Shown in pieces: positions 1 to 8,544 of a stretch of 64,000 nucleotides of DNA; the first letter of the stretch is position 1; every line of letters starts with the position of its first letter. Made by a program: the position numbers and the translations under genes. The notes beneath the pieces were generated by a model. The model saw only the letters and a program-made list of their open reading frames with translations. It was not told where the DNA came from and ran no database searches. Location: NCBI GenBank assembly GCA_002452815.1, contig DKFM01000003.1:124001-188000 (forward strand), written 5' to 3'. The stretch comes from Rhodobacteraceae bacterium UBA6796 (GTDB lineage Bacteria; Pseudomonadota; Alphaproteobacteria; Rhodobacterales; Rhodobacteraceae).

Positions 1-1274
1 GCCGCGGCAAGATCATCCGCCGCCACGAATTGCCCGGGCTTTACAAGAACGGGCGCCACCTGCCGATCTCCATTCTGGGCCTCGATATCGTGGGCGAGGA
101 TGTGCATGAAACCGGGCTGATCTGGGATCAGGGCGATGGCGATCTGCGCGCCTGGCCGATCCCCGGCACGCTCAAGCCGCTGCATGGCACCAACCCGCCG
201 CGCGGCGAATTGCTGATGTCGATGTTCCATCTGGACGGGGCCGAGATGACCTCGGACCCGCGCCACGCGCTGCGCCGTCAGGTCGATGCGATGGCGGACG
301 AAGGCCTGTTCCCGGCGGGCGCGTTCGAGCTGGAGTTCTTCCTGCTCGATCCCGACCGCAGCCAGGGCGTGCGCCCGGCGGCCGCCGTTCTGGACGGGCG
401 CCGCAGCGAATGGACCGAGGTCTATTCGGTCGATCACCTGCACGGGATGGAGCCGCTGTTTTCAGACATCTACCGTGCCGCCGAGGCGATGGATATTCGC
501 GCCGAAACGGTGATCTCGGAATATGCGCCGGGGCAATACGAACTCACGCTCGATTACCGCACCGATGTGATGCAGGCCGCCGATGACCTGATCCGGCTCA
601 AACGCATCGTGCGGATGCAGGCGCGCCGGCATGGGGTGGTGGCCTGTTTCATGGCCAAGCCGGTCGAGAAATACGCAGGCTCCGGCATGCATTTCCACGT
701 CTCGCTGCAAGATGCACAGGGCCGGAACGTCTTTGCCGAGGCGGTCGAGGGCGAATGGACCGATACGATCAAGCACGCCATCGGGGGGCTGCGCGCGACG
801 ATGGGGGAGTCGATGCTGGTCTTTGCGCCGCATGCCAACAGCTGGCGGCGGTTTGCCAACCAGTCCTACGCGCCGGTCAGCCCCAGCTGGGGGGTGAACA
901 ACCGCTCGGTCGCGCTGCGCATTCCGGCCGGGGACATCAAGGCGCGGCGGATCGAGCATCGCCCCTCGGGCGTCGACGCCAACCCCTATCTGGTCGCAGC
1001 GACCGTGCTGGCCGGCATCCGCCACGGGCTGAAACACCGCATCGACCCGGGCCCGGAAACCACCGGCAACGGATATGAGGGCAACGAGGACGATCTGCCG
1101 ATCCCCGGTGACTGGCGCGAGGCGATCGCGGCCGCAAAGGCTTCGGCCTTCCTGAAAGACGCGCTCGGCGCGGACATGCACCGCACCTTCACCGCGATCA
1201 AGGCCGCCGAATATGACCGCGTGGCGCGCTGGATCGCGGATGTCGATTACGAGCTTTACCTGCACAACGTCTGA
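1..1274 (+). CDS. Glutamine synthetase family protein (5' end outside window)
   Basis: ATP-dependent glutamate-amine ligase of the glutamine synthetase superfamily; the group includes gamma-glutamylputrescine synthetase (PuuA) and GlnT-like enzymes. The reading frame is open from base 3, so the start codon lies upstream; about 424 residues are visible where relatives have roughly 440-450. Visible motifs are ELEFFLLD (metal-binding Glu), GSGMHFHVSL (the GS signature His) and NNRSVALRIP (the NNR nucleotide/substrate segment). The loop reading HANSWRRF replaces the classical glutamine synthetase sequence and resembles PuuA/FluG-type proteins more than GlnA. The gene ends convergently with dapA, with a repeat-bearing spacer between them. 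The family is certain; the exact amine substrate cannot be told. Confidence 0.9.
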   Translation, partial: RGKIIRRHELPGLYKNGRHLPISILGLDIVGEDVHETGLIWDQGDGDLRAWPIPGTLKPLHGTNPPRGELLMSMFHLDGAEMTSDPRHALRRQVDAMADEGLFPAGAFELEFFLLDPDRSQGVRPAAAVLDGRRSEWTEVYSVDHLHGMEPLFSDIYRAAEAMDIRAETVISEYAPGQYELTLDYRTDVMQAADDLIRLKRIVRMQARRHGVVACFMAKPVEKYAGSGMHFHVSLQDAQGRNVFAEAVEGEWTDTIKHAIGGLRATMGESMLVFAPHANSWRRFANQSYAPVSPSWGVNNRSVALRIPAGDIKARRIEHRPSGVDANPYLVAATVLAGIRHGLKHRIDPGPETTGNGYEGNEDDLPIPGDWREAIAAAKASAFLKDALGADMHRTFTAIKAAEYDRVARWIADVDYELYLHNV

Positions 1275-1295
1275 CACCGCTTGCCGTGGCGCCCC

Positions 1296-1378
1296 GGGGG
1301 TTTCACACCCCCGGACCCCCGTGGGATATTTCGGCCAGAGTGAAAGCAGCTTTCTCGCTGGTCGAAATATCCTGGGGG
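1296..1378. repeat. Convergent-end repeat, locus 1 (two AAATATCC units, inverted)
   Basis: The gap between the glutamine synthetase gene and dapA holds an inverted pair: GGATATTT at 1324-1331 and AAATATCC at 1365-1372. The arms 1324-1346 and 1350-1372 match at 20 of 23 positions around a 3-nt loop. Left of it is the hairpin GGGGGTTTCACACCCCC (1296-1312), the reverse complement of hairpins at 21607 and 27990. To the right two further hairpins follow, GCTTTGC/GCAAAGC and GGGGGG/CCCCCC. Probably a bidirectional terminator for the converging genes; that role is inferred. Confidence 0.75.
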
Positions 1379-1444
1379 GAGCTTTGCTGAAAAGCAAAGC
1401 GGGGGGCAAAGCCCCCCGCCGCGGTTTCCAAAAGGGCACAGGCC

Positions 1445-2317
1445 TCAGATCAGGCCGGCATGTGCCATCGCTGCGTCGATCTGCGCCTTGGTGCTGTCCA
1501 GCAGTTCGGTCAGCGGCAGCCGCACCTCGGGCGCGCACATGCCCAGTTTCGACAGCGCGTATTTCGCACCGGCCACGCCCGGCTCGACAAAGATCGCCGT
1601 GTGCAGCGGCATCAGCTTGTCCTGATAGGCCAGCGCGGTGGCGTAATCGCCACGCAGCGTCGCCTCCTGGAATTCGGCGCAGAGTTTCGGCGCCACGTTC
1701 GCGGTGACCGAGATGCAGCCCACGCCGCCATGCGCGTTGAAGCCAAGCGCGGTGGCATCCTCGCCCGACAGCTGCACGAAATCGGCGCCGCAGGCGGCCC
1801 GCTGCATCGAGACGCGCTCGATCTTGCCGGTTGCGTCCTTGACGCCGATGATGCGCGGCAGTCTCGCCAGTTCGCCCATCGTCTCGGGCGACATGTCGAT
1901 GACCGAGCGGCCGGGGATGTTGTAGATGATGATCGGCAGGTCGCAGGCGTCATGCATCGCGGTGAAATGTGCGACCATCCCGCGTTGCGTGGGCTTGTTG
2001 TAATAGGGCGTCACCACCAGCGCGGCATTGGCGCCGGTTTTCGCGGCGTGCTGGATCAGGCGCACGCCCTCGGCCGTGCTGTTCGAGCCCGCGCCCGCGA
2101 TCACCGGAATCCGGCCTGCTGCGGCTTTCACCACCTCGGTGATGACCAGCATATGTTCTTCGTGGCTCAGCGTCGGGCTTTCGCCCGTGGTGCCCACCGG
2201 AACCAGGCCGTGGCTGCCCTGCGCCACATGCCATTCGACCAGCTTCTTGAGCGCGTCCAGATCCAGCGCGCCGTTCTTGAACGGCGTGATGAGGGCGGGG
2301 ATGGACCCTTTGAACAT
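1445..2317 (-). CDS. dapA: 4-hydroxy-tetrahydrodipicolinate synthase
   Basis: Condenses pyruvate with aspartate-semialdehyde, the first committed step of the diaminopimelate/lysine pathway; cytoplasmic. The 290-residue length is normal. The TIM-barrel Schiff-base aldolase motifs are all present: GTTGES (residues 42-47), the YYNKPTQRG segment near 105-113, Tyr132 in IIYNIPGRS and Schiff-base Lys160 in IIGVKDATG. The gene is monocistronic, divergent from the lytic transglycosylase gene, and has a clear sigma70-type promoter upstream. Its 3' end converges on the glutamine synthetase gene through a repeat-bearing spacer. Confidence 0.97.
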   Translation of the reverse strand: MFKGSIPALITPFKNGALDLDALKKLVEWHVAQGSHGLVPVGTTGESPTLSHEEHMLVITEVVKAAAGRIPVIAGAGSNSTAEGVRLIQHAAKTGANAALVVTPYYNKPTQRGMVAHFTAMHDACDLPIIIYNIPGRSVIDMSPETMGELARLPRIIGVKDATGKIERVSMQRAACGADFVQLSGEDATALGFNAHGGVGCISVTANVAPKLCAEFQEATLRGDYATALAYQDKLMPLHTAIFVEPGVAGAKYALSKLGMCAPEVRLPLTELLDSTKAQIDAAMAHAGLI

Positions 2318-2365
2318 GACACGCTCCTTGCGGTATGGGCGGATTCGCCCGTTGAAATCGCGCGG

Positions 2366-2394
2366 AACATAAGACGCCTGTGCGCGCTTGCCAA
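2366..2394 (-). promoter_or_regulatory. Predicted sigma70-type promoter of dapA
   Basis: Read on the minus strand: -35 TTGGCA (2394-2389), a 17-nt spacer, and -10 TATGTT (2371-2366). This puts the start of transcription about 40 nt before the dapA ATG. It is one of the better vegetative-type promoters visible in the window. Confidence 0.6.
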
Positions 2395-2453
2395 CTTGTG
2401 AATTGCACGCGGGGACGTGAGCGGGCAGGAAGGGGAAAACAGCGAGCAGAGCG

Positions 2454-4388
2454 ATGATCCGACCCTTGTCCCGTGCGGCCCTTCTGGTCGCCTGTCTTTC
2501 CCTTGCGCCCCTGACCGCGCGTGCCGATGACGCACCCGCATTTGCCGCCGCGATGCAGGCGGTGGCGCGTCAGGACTGGGCGGGGGCCGAGGCGCAGGCG
2601 CGTCTGGCCGGGCCGCTGGCCTTCGATATCGTCGAATGGCACCGGCTGCGCGCGGGCGAGGGGGAGTTTGCAGCCTATGCCGATTTCGCCACTCGGCGTG
2701 CCGACTGGCCGGGGATGGAGCTGTTGCGCCGCAAGGGCGAGGCCGCGCTGGAGGGCGTGGCGCCCGCGCAGGTCGTGGCCTATTTCGGCGCCACCGCGCC
2801 GCAGACCGGCGAGGGCGCGCTGGCGCTGGTGGCGGCGTTGCAGGCCCTGGGGCGCGACGCCGAGGCGGCATCGGTCGCGCAGACCGCCTGGCGCGGGTTG
2901 AAGCTCAGCCCCGAGGAACACGCGGCCTTTCGCGCCCGCCATGCCGATCTGATCGGGCCGCATCACGGCGGGCGGATGCAGGCGATGCTGGATCGCGGCG
3001 CGCTGGATCAGGCGCGGGTGATGATGGATCTGGTGACGCCGGGCACGCGGGCGGTGGCGGCGGCGCGGATCGCGCTGCAGGCGCGCGAGACCGGTGTCGA
3101 TGCGCTGGTCGAGGCGGTGCCCGAGCGGATGCTCGGATCGGCCGGGCTGGCGCTGGACCGGGCGACCTGGCGTTGGCGCAACGATCTGGAAGCAGGCGCG
3201 GCCGAGATCATGCTGGACCGTTCGGATACCGCCGAAAACCTTGGTGACCCCGCGCAATGGGCCGGGCTGCGCGCCAATCTGGCGCGCTGGTTCCTGCGCG
3301 ACGGCAACCCGCAGCTGGCCTACAAACTGGCGGCGCGACACCGGCTGGCGGCCGAGGGCGGCGATTTCGCCGATCTGGAATGGGTCGCGGGCTATGCCGC
3401 GCTGAAGCTGGGCGACGCGCCGACCGCGCTACGCCATTTCCAGGCGCTCGGCGCCGCCGTGCAAAGCCCGATCAGCACTTCACGCGCGGCTTACTGGCAG
3501 GGCCGCGCGCTGGAGGCGATGGGCAAGAGCGCCGAGGCCCGCGCTGCCTATGCCGAAGGGGCGCGGTTCCAGACGGCGTTCTACGGTCTGTTGGCGGCGG
3601 AACGTGCGGGCCTGCCGCCCGACCCCGCCTTCACCACGCCCAAACCCCTGCCCGACTGGCAAGGCGCCCCCTTCACCCGTCATTCGGTGTTTCAGGCCGC
3701 GCAGCTGTTGCACGCGGCGGGGCAGGATGCGCTGGCCGGGCGCTTCCTGCTGCATCTGGAGGAAAGCCTGCCCGCCGAGCAGATCGCGCCGCTTGCCCGA
3801 CTTGCGCTGGACTGGGGCGATGCGCATCTGGCGCTGAGCCTTGGCAAACGCGCGGCGGGCAATGGCGAGGTTCTGGTGACCGCCTATTACCCGATCCCGG
3901 AACTGACCACCCACGATCTGGGCGTCCCCGAGGAACTGGCCCTGTCGATCGCCAGGCGCGAAAGCGAATTCGACCCGACGGTGGTCAGTCCTGTCGGTGC
4001 GCGCGGGTTGATGCAGCTGATGCCGGGCACCGCCAAGATGATGGCCGAAAAGACCGGACTGCCCTATGACCTGGCGCGGCTGACGTCGGACCCGACCTAT
4101 AACATGCAGCTGGGCAGCGCCTATCTGGGGGTGCTGCGCGATGAATTCGGCGCCTCGCCGGTGCTGGTCGCGGCGGGCTATAACGCGGGGCCGGGGCGGC
4201 CGCGTGCCTGGATGGCCGAACGGGGCGATCCGCGCGCGGCTTCGGTCGATGTGGTCGACTGGATCGAGATGATCCCGTTTTCCGAAACCCGCAACTATGT
4301 GATGCGGGTGGCCGAAAGCCTGCCGGTCTATCGCGCCCGCCTGGGCCTGCCGGCCAAGCGCTTCACCGACGAATTGCGCGGGCGCTAG
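2454..4388 (+). CDS. Soluble lytic murein transglycosylase (Slt-type)
   Basis: Periplasmic enzyme cleaving the MurNAc-GlcNAc bond of peptidoglycan to give 1,6-anhydro-MurNAc. The 644-residue protein starts with a signal peptide (about 1-24, ending LTARA). A long alpha-helical, TPR-like region follows to about residue 480, as in the Slt70 ring. The C-terminal SLT domain has catalytic Glu503 in RRESEFDP, then [10 protein letters not shown] and [11 protein letters not shown]. It diverges from dapA. Its stop codon overlaps the 3' end of the convergent EamA gene by 4 bp, so there is no room for a terminator between the two. Confidence 0.95.
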   Translation: MIRPLSRAALLVACLSLAPLTARADDAPAFAAAMQAVARQDWAGAEAQARLAGPLAFDIVEWHRLRAGEGEFAAYADFATRRADWPGMELLRRKGEAALEGVAPAQVVAYFGATAPQTGEGALALVAALQALGRDAEAASVAQTAWRGLKLSPEEHAAFRARHADLIGPHHGGRMQAMLDRGALDQARVMMDLVTPGTRAVAAARIALQARETGVDALVEAVPERMLGSAGLALDRATWRWRNDLEAGAAEIMLDRSDTAENLGDPAQWAGLRANLARWFLRDGNPQLAYKLAARHRLAAEGGDFADLEWVAGYAALKLGDAPTALRHFQALGAAVQSPISTSRAAYWQGRALEAMGKSAEARAAYAEGARFQTAFYGLLAAERAGLPPDPAFTTPKPLPDWQGAPFTRHSVFQAAQLLHAAGQDALAGRFLLHLEESLPAEQIAPLARLALDWGDAHLALSLGKRAAGNGEVLVTAYYPIPELTTHDLGVPEELALSIARRESEFDPTVVSPVGARGLMQLMPGTAKMMAEKTGLPYDLARLTSDPTYNMQLGSAYLGVLRDEFGASPVLVAAGYNAGPGRPRAWMAERGDPRAASVDVVDWIEMIPFSETRNYVMRVAESLPVYRARLGLPAKRFTDELRGR

Positions 4389-5254
4389 GCGGCGGCCTTG
4401 CGCGCCCGCCAAAGGGTGAACAGCCCGGCCGAGGCGACGATGGCGGCACCTGCCACCACATTGGGGCGCAGAGTGTCGCCAAACACGCTCATCCCCAGGG
4501 CCGCGCCCCAGACCAGTTGCAGATAGGCGAAGGGCTGCAGCGCCGAGGCCTCGGCCACCTCGTAGGCGCGGATCAGCAGGCCGTGCCCCGCAACGGCGGT
4601 CAGGCACAGCAACGCCATCCAGCCCCAGTCCGGCGCGCTCATCGGTTGCCAGAACCACATGCCGACGAGGGTCGCAAAGATCGCGCCGACAATGCCGGTC
4701 CAGAAGAACGATACCTCGCCCGCGTCCTGCCGCGCCACATATCGGGTCAGCAGGCCATAGACCGCGAACATCGCCGCCGCCGCCAACGGGATCGCCGCGG
4801 TCAGGCTGAACATGCCGCCGCCCGGTTGCAGGATCACCAGAACCCCCAGAAAGCCGATGCCGATCGCGACCCAGCGGCGCCAGCCCACCCGCTCGCCCAG
4901 GATCGGGCCGGACAGGGCCGCGACCAGCAACGGATAGCAGATGAAAACGGCATGCGTGTCGATCAGACCCAGATGCACGAAGGCAAAGATCATCACATAG
5001 ATCTCGGCCACCAGCAGCAACGCGCGTAGGCTTTGCAGCCAGGGGTGATGGGCGCGTAGCGCCACGCCCAGCCCTCCGGGCCGCCGCATCACCATGGCAA
5101 TCACGAACAGCGCAAAGAACCAGTAGCGCACCATCACCACCATATAGGTGTTGTATTGTGCCGCCAGATGCCGCGAGATGCCGTCTTGCAGCGCGAAGAT
5201 GATCGTCGTGGCGACCATCATCACGATGCCCGCGCGCAGATCCTGCGTTCTCAT
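4385..5254 (-). CDS. EamA/DMT family permease
   Basis: Inner-membrane drug/metabolite transporter of 289 residues with about ten hydrophobic segments and two internally repeated EamA halves; substrate unknown. The ATG at 5254 is chosen because it forms an ATGA overlap with the mnmD stop codon, indicating translational coupling. Longer frames read into mnmD and look non-coding. Phe/Trp-rich segments such as RYWFFALFV are typical of the family. It lies downstream of mnmD in a two-gene operon and overlaps the slt gene tail to tail by 4 bp. Confidence 0.9.
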   Translation of the reverse strand: MRTQDLRAGIVMMVATTIIFALQDGISRHLAAQYNTYMVVMVRYWFFALFVIAMVMRRPGGLGVALRAHHPWLQSLRALLLVAEIYVMIFAFVHLGLIDTHAVFICYPLLVAALSGPILGERVGWRRWVAIGIGFLGVLVILQPGGGMFSLTAAIPLAAAAMFAVYGLLTRYVARQDAGEVSFFWTGIVGAIFATLVGMWFWQPMSAPDWGWMALLCLTAVAGHGLLIRAYEVAEASALQPFAYLQLVWGAALGMSVFGDTLRPNVVAGAAIVASAGLFTLWRARKAAA

Positions 5255-5919
5255 GCCTTGACCCCGCGGCTCATATGGCGCTTGTGGCCATGGCCCGGGG
5301 CGCGGGTGACCGCAAACCCCGCCGCCGCCAGATTGCGCCGCACGAAGCCCGCCGCGGTATAGGTGGCGAAGGTGCCGCCCGGCGCCGTATGGGCACCCAC
5401 CGCCGCGATCAGATCGGGCCCCCAGAGTTCGGGGTTCTTGGCGGGGGAAAACCCGTCCAGATACCAGGCATCGGCGCGCCCGTCCCATGCGGGCAGGGTT
5501 TCGCGTGCGTCCCCGATCACGATGTCCACATCAATGGGGCCCAGCTGGAACTGCCGGTCGCCACGCGCCCAGGCTTCCAGAAACGGTGCGGCCACAGCCT
5601 CGGCCTCGGGGAAGGCGGCCAGTGCGCGGGCGATTTCCGCCGCGCTCATCGGGTAGGCCTCGAACGAGGTATAGCGGATCGGCGTGTCGCCGCAGGCGAT
5701 CAGGGTTGCCAGCAGATTGAGCCCGGTGCCGAAGCCCAGCTCGGCGATCTGAAATCCGGGGTGCAGCCGCGCGGGCAGATCATTGCCTGCCAGAAACACA
5801 TGCCGGGTTTCATCAAGCCCGTTGGCCAGACTGAAATAGGGGTCGTCGAACCGGGTCGAGACGGGGATCGCATCGTCACGCCATTCAAGCGCGGCTTGGC
5901 TCTGGTCAGGAAGGGACAT
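5251..5919 (-). CDS. mnmD: tRNA (mnm5s2U34) methyltransferase, MnmC N-domain type
   Basis: SAM-dependent enzyme that methylates the aminomethyl group at wobble U34 to give mnm5s2U. This 222-residue protein corresponds to the N-terminal half of E. coli MnmC (DUF752). Motifs: AELGFGTGLNLL (SAM binding) and DGFSPAKNPELWGPDL, the diagnostic MnmC1 segment. The FAD oxidase half of MnmC is not fused here; a FAD oxidoreductase is instead encoded divergently 58 bp away. The gene is translationally coupled to the downstream EamA permease. Confidence 0.9.
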   Translation of the reverse strand: MSLPDQSQAALEWRDDAIPVSTRFDDPYFSLANGLDETRHVFLAGNDLPARLHPGFQIAELGFGTGLNLLATLIACGDTPIRYTSFEAYPMSAAEIARALAAFPEAEAVAAPFLEAWARGDRQFQLGPIDVDIVIGDARETLPAWDGRADAWYLDGFSPAKNPELWGPDLIAAVGAHTAPGGTFATYTAAGFVRRNLAAAGFAVTRAPGHGHKRHMSRGVKA

Positions 5920-5977
5920 CGGGGGTAGGCCTTGGCACCAATGGGGCAGGGCCGGACAGTGGCGAAAGGGGCGCGCG

Positions 5978-7033
5978 ATGACAAGGGCAGAAAGCGGCGA
6001 TCAGGTGACGGTGCGCGGCGCGGGGGTCTTCGGTCTGGCCTGTGCATTCACGCTGGCCCGACGCGGCGCCCGGGTGCGGCTGATCGAGACGGTGCGGATC
6101 GGCGCGGGATCGTCGGGTGGCACGGTCGGCGCGCTGGCCCCGCATGTGCCCGAACAATGGAACCCGAAGAAACAGTTTCAACTCGACAGCCTGCTGATGG
6201 CACAGGCGTTCTGGGACGATGTGGGCGCCATCGGTGGGCGCGATCCGGGCTATGCCAAGGTGGGGCGGATCCAGCCGCTGGCCGATGAGGCCGCCGTCGC
6301 CTTGGCGCAGGCGCGCGCGGCAGGGGCCGCACTGCACTGGGGCGATGCGGCGGTCTGGCGCGTGGCCCCGGTGGCCGCGTTTGGCCCGCTTGCCCCACTC
6401 TCGCCCACCGGGCTGGTGGTGCATGACACACTTTCGGCACGCGCCGCCCCGCGTGCTGCGGGCGCGGCACTGGCCGCCGCGCTGACCGCCTTGGGCGGTG
6501 AAATCGTTCTGGGCGAGGGCGCAGAGGTCGGCCCGGTGATCCACGCCACTGGCGCCCCCGGTCTGGCCGCGCTGTCGGCGGCATTGGGCAAGCCGGTCGG
6601 CAATGGCGTCAAGGGCCAGTCGGCGCTGCTGCGCCATGACGCGGGACCGGTGCCGCAGGTTTATGCCGAAGGGCTGCATGTCGTGCCCCATGCCGATGGT
6701 ACGGTGGCGATCGGCTCGACCTCCGAACGTGACTATGACGCCCCCGATACCGTGGATGCGCAACTCGACGCGCTGATCGACAAGGCGCGGCGGATCTGCC
6801 CGGTGCTGGCGGAAGCGGAAGTGGTGGATCGCTGGGCCGGGGTGCGCCCGCGGGCGAAATCCCGCGCGCCGATGCTGGGCGCCTGGCCGGGGCGGCCGGG
6901 CCACTTTATCGCCAATGGCGGTTTCAAGATCGGATTCGGCATGGCACCCAAGGTGGCCGAGGTGATGGCCGATCTGGTGCTGGAGGGGCGCGACGCGATC
7001 CCGGATGGCTTTCGGGTCGAGGATAATCTTTGA
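5978..7033 (+). CDS. FAD-dependent oxidoreductase (DAO family), possible MnmC2 counterpart
   Basis: A 351-residue flavoprotein of the D-amino-acid/glycine oxidase fold. The N-terminus carries a dinucleotide-binding Rossmann motif (GAGVFGLACAFTLARRG, about residues 14-30) and the C-terminus the DAO-type GGFKIGFGMAPKVAEVMA. The middle shows HATGAPGL and WAGVRPRAKSRAPMLG, the latter typical of ThiO/DadA relatives. It starts at ATG 5978 behind an AAAGGGG ribosome-binding site and diverges from mnmD. Because MnmC fuses exactly these two activities in E. coli, deacetylation of cmnm5U is a reasonable guess for this protein. A generic amino-acid oxidase is the alternative. Confidence 0.85.
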   Translation: MTRAESGDQVTVRGAGVFGLACAFTLARRGARVRLIETVRIGAGSSGGTVGALAPHVPEQWNPKKQFQLDSLLMAQAFWDDVGAIGGRDPGYAKVGRIQPLADEAAVALAQARAAGAALHWGDAAVWRVAPVAAFGPLAPLSPTGLVVHDTLSARAAPRAAGAALAAALTALGGEIVLGEGAEVGPVIHATGAPGLAALSAALGKPVGNGVKGQSALLRHDAGPVPQVYAEGLHVVPHADGTVAIGSTSERDYDAPDTVDAQLDALIDKARRICPVLAEAEVVDRWAGVRPRAKSRAPMLGAWPGRPGHFIANGGFKIGFGMAPKVAEVMADLVLEGRDAIPDGFRVEDNL

Positions 7034-7070
7034 CAGAAGGGGGCTCTGCCCCCGCGCGCAGGCGCGCTCC

Positions 7071-7139
7071 CCCGGGATATTTATGCCAAGCTGAAAGGGG
7101 AAACCGGGCGCTGTTTCAGCTTGGTATAAATATCCCGGG
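7071..7139. repeat. Convergent-end repeat, locus 2 (near-perfect palindrome)
   Basis: Arms 7071-7096 and 7114-7139 are inverted copies matching at 25 of 26 bases around a 17-nt loop; each contains GGATATTTAT and the CAAGCTGAAA tail. Flanking it are a GGGGG-CTCT-CCCCC-type hairpin (about 7039-7053) on the left and TTGGCAAAGCCAA plus GGGGG/CCCCC hairpins (7146-7177) on the right. It lies between the convergent FAD oxidoreductase and moaE genes. Probably a two-way terminator. Confidence 0.8.
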
Positions 7140-7184
7140 GGTGAATTGGCAAAGCCAAGAGGGGGCAGCGCCCCCCTTGCGCGC

Positions 7185-7628
7185 TTACCAGCGGCGCAGC
7201 GCGTCCTCGTCGGCGTCTTTCGCGGCCACCCAGGCGGTCTCGCCGCTTGCGGAATGCTCTTTCTTCCAGAACGGCGCGCGGGACTTCAGGTAATCCATCA
7301 GGAATTCCGCCGCCTCGAAGGCCGCGACCCGGTGGCGGGCGGCGGTGGCGACCATCATGATCGGCGCGCCCACCGCGATCTTGCCGATGCGGTGGATCAC
7401 CAGACAATCGCCCAGCGACCAGCGCGTGACGGCCTCGTCCACGATCTTTGCAATCGCGCGTTCGGTCATGGCGGGGTAGTGCTCCAGCTCCAGCGCGGTC
7501 ATCTGGCCGCTGTCGTCGCGCACGATACCCGTGAAGCTGACGATGGCGCCGACATCGGCGCGGCCCTGTCCGAAGCCCGCCATCTCGGCGGCGAAATCGA
7601 ACGGGGCCTCCTGCACCGAAATCCGCAT
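7185..7628 (-). CDS. moaE: Molybdopterin synthase catalytic subunit
   Basis: Large subunit of molybdopterin synthase, which transfers sulfur from the MoaD C-terminal thiocarboxylate to precursor Z (cPMP). At 147 residues it has normal length. Visible family features are VGAIVSFTGIVRD near the N-terminus, ALELEHYPAMTE, the VIHRIGKIAVG strand, and the Lys-rich active-site segment KSRAPFWKKEH. It starts 1 nt after the moaD stop codon. The cofactor made here is needed by the formate dehydrogenase encoded 8 kb away. Confidence 0.97.
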   Translation of the reverse strand: MRISVQEAPFDFAAEMAGFGQGRADVGAIVSFTGIVRDDSGQMTALELEHYPAMTERAIAKIVDEAVTRWSLGDCLVIHRIGKIAVGAPIMMVATAARHRVAAFEAAEFLMDYLKSRAPFWKKEHSASGETAWVAAKDADEDALRRW

Positions 7629-7629
7629 C

Positions 7630-7878
7630 TCAGCCCCCGGTCATCGGCGGGAAGAAGGCCACCTCGCGCACGCCGGCAAGCGGCGCGTCGAAATCGGACA
7701 GCTCCTGATTGAGCGCCACGCGCAGGGCCGAGGTATCGGCAAAGGCCGCGGCATAGCGCGGGTCACGGGCGCAAAGTTCGGCGACGAGATCGGCCACCGT
7801 CGCGGCATCTGTCTGCAGGGTTTCGCGCGCCAGCCCGATGCGTTCGCGAACCCAGGCGAAGTAGACGATATCAACCAC
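7630..7878 (-). CDS. moaD: Molybdopterin synthase sulfur-carrier subunit
   Basis: Ubiquitin-like sulfur carrier of 82 residues ending in the obligatory Gly-Gly (FFPPMTGG). MoeB adenylates this terminus, which then carries the thiocarboxylate used by MoaE. The start is a GTG at 7878 that overlaps the pgsA 3' end by 8 bp, and the stop is followed after 1 nt by moaE. The gene is therefore the middle member of a tight pgsA-moaD-moaE transcription unit. Confidence 0.95.
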   Translation of the reverse strand: MVDIVYFAWVRERIGLARETLQTDAATVADLVAELCARDPRYAAAFADTSALRVALNQELSDFDAPLAGVREVAFFPPMTGG

Positions 7879-8500
7879 GGGGCGTATCCTTCAGGAAGGG
7901 CAGGGCCTTGCGGAAATAATCCCAGCCGGTTGCCGCGGTCAGCGCGGCGGCGATCCAGATCAGCGCCAGCCCTGCGTGGTTGGCCAGATCGGCGGGCGAC
8001 ACGCCGGTGGGCAGATCGCCCTCGCCCGCACGCGGCGCGCGGCCCTGTTCCAGATAGGCAAGCCCGGTGCCCAGAAACAGCATCGCGATGGCGACCATTT
8101 GCGCGGTGGTCTTCCATTTCGCCAGCTTGGTCACCTTCAGCAGCCCCGCCTGCGCGCCCAGAAATTCGCGCAGCCCCGACACGAAGACTTCGCGGAACAG
8201 GATCACGGTCGCCGGCAGGATCAGCCAGGGGTTCATCCCCGAATAGCCGGTCAGCACCACCAGCGCGATCACCACCATCGCCTTGTCGGCAATCGGGTCG
8301 AGCATGGCGCCGAACTTGCTTTCCTGCTTCCACAGCCGCGCCAGATAGCCGTCGAACCAGTCGGTCACCGCAGCGGTGATGAACAGCGCCAGCGCGAACC
8401 AGTCCGCCCAGGGGCGGTGGAAATACAGGAACATTACCGCCACACCGGGGGCGGCGATCAGTCGCAGAACCGTCAGGATATTGGGCAGGGTCCATTTCAT
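7871..8500 (-). CDS. pgsA: CDP-diacylglycerol-glycerol-3-phosphate 3-phosphatidyltransferase
   Basis: Integral inner-membrane CDP-alcohol phosphatidyltransferase making phosphatidylglycerol-phosphate. The 209-residue protein carries the diagnostic motif D-W-F-D-G-Y-L-A-R followed by G-A-M-L-D-P-I-A-D (residues about 52-77), giving the four metal-binding aspartates. About five transmembrane segments are visible. The ATG at 8500 lies 44 nt after the stop of the KamA-like gene. Its 3' end overlaps the GTG of moaD. Confidence 0.95.
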   Translation of the reverse strand: MKWTLPNILTVLRLIAAPGVAVMFLYFHRPWADWFALALFITAAVTDWFDGYLARLWKQESKFGAMLDPIADKAMVVIALVVLTGYSGMNPWLILPATVILFREVFVSGLREFLGAQAGLLKVTKLAKWKTTAQMVAIAMLFLGTGLAYLEQGRAPRAGEGDLPTGVSPADLANHAGLALIWIAAALTAATGWDYFRKALPFLKDTPRG

Positions 8501-8544
8501 GCGCGCACCCTAACGGGGCCGTGGCCCAAGGGGAAGGGGGCGCG

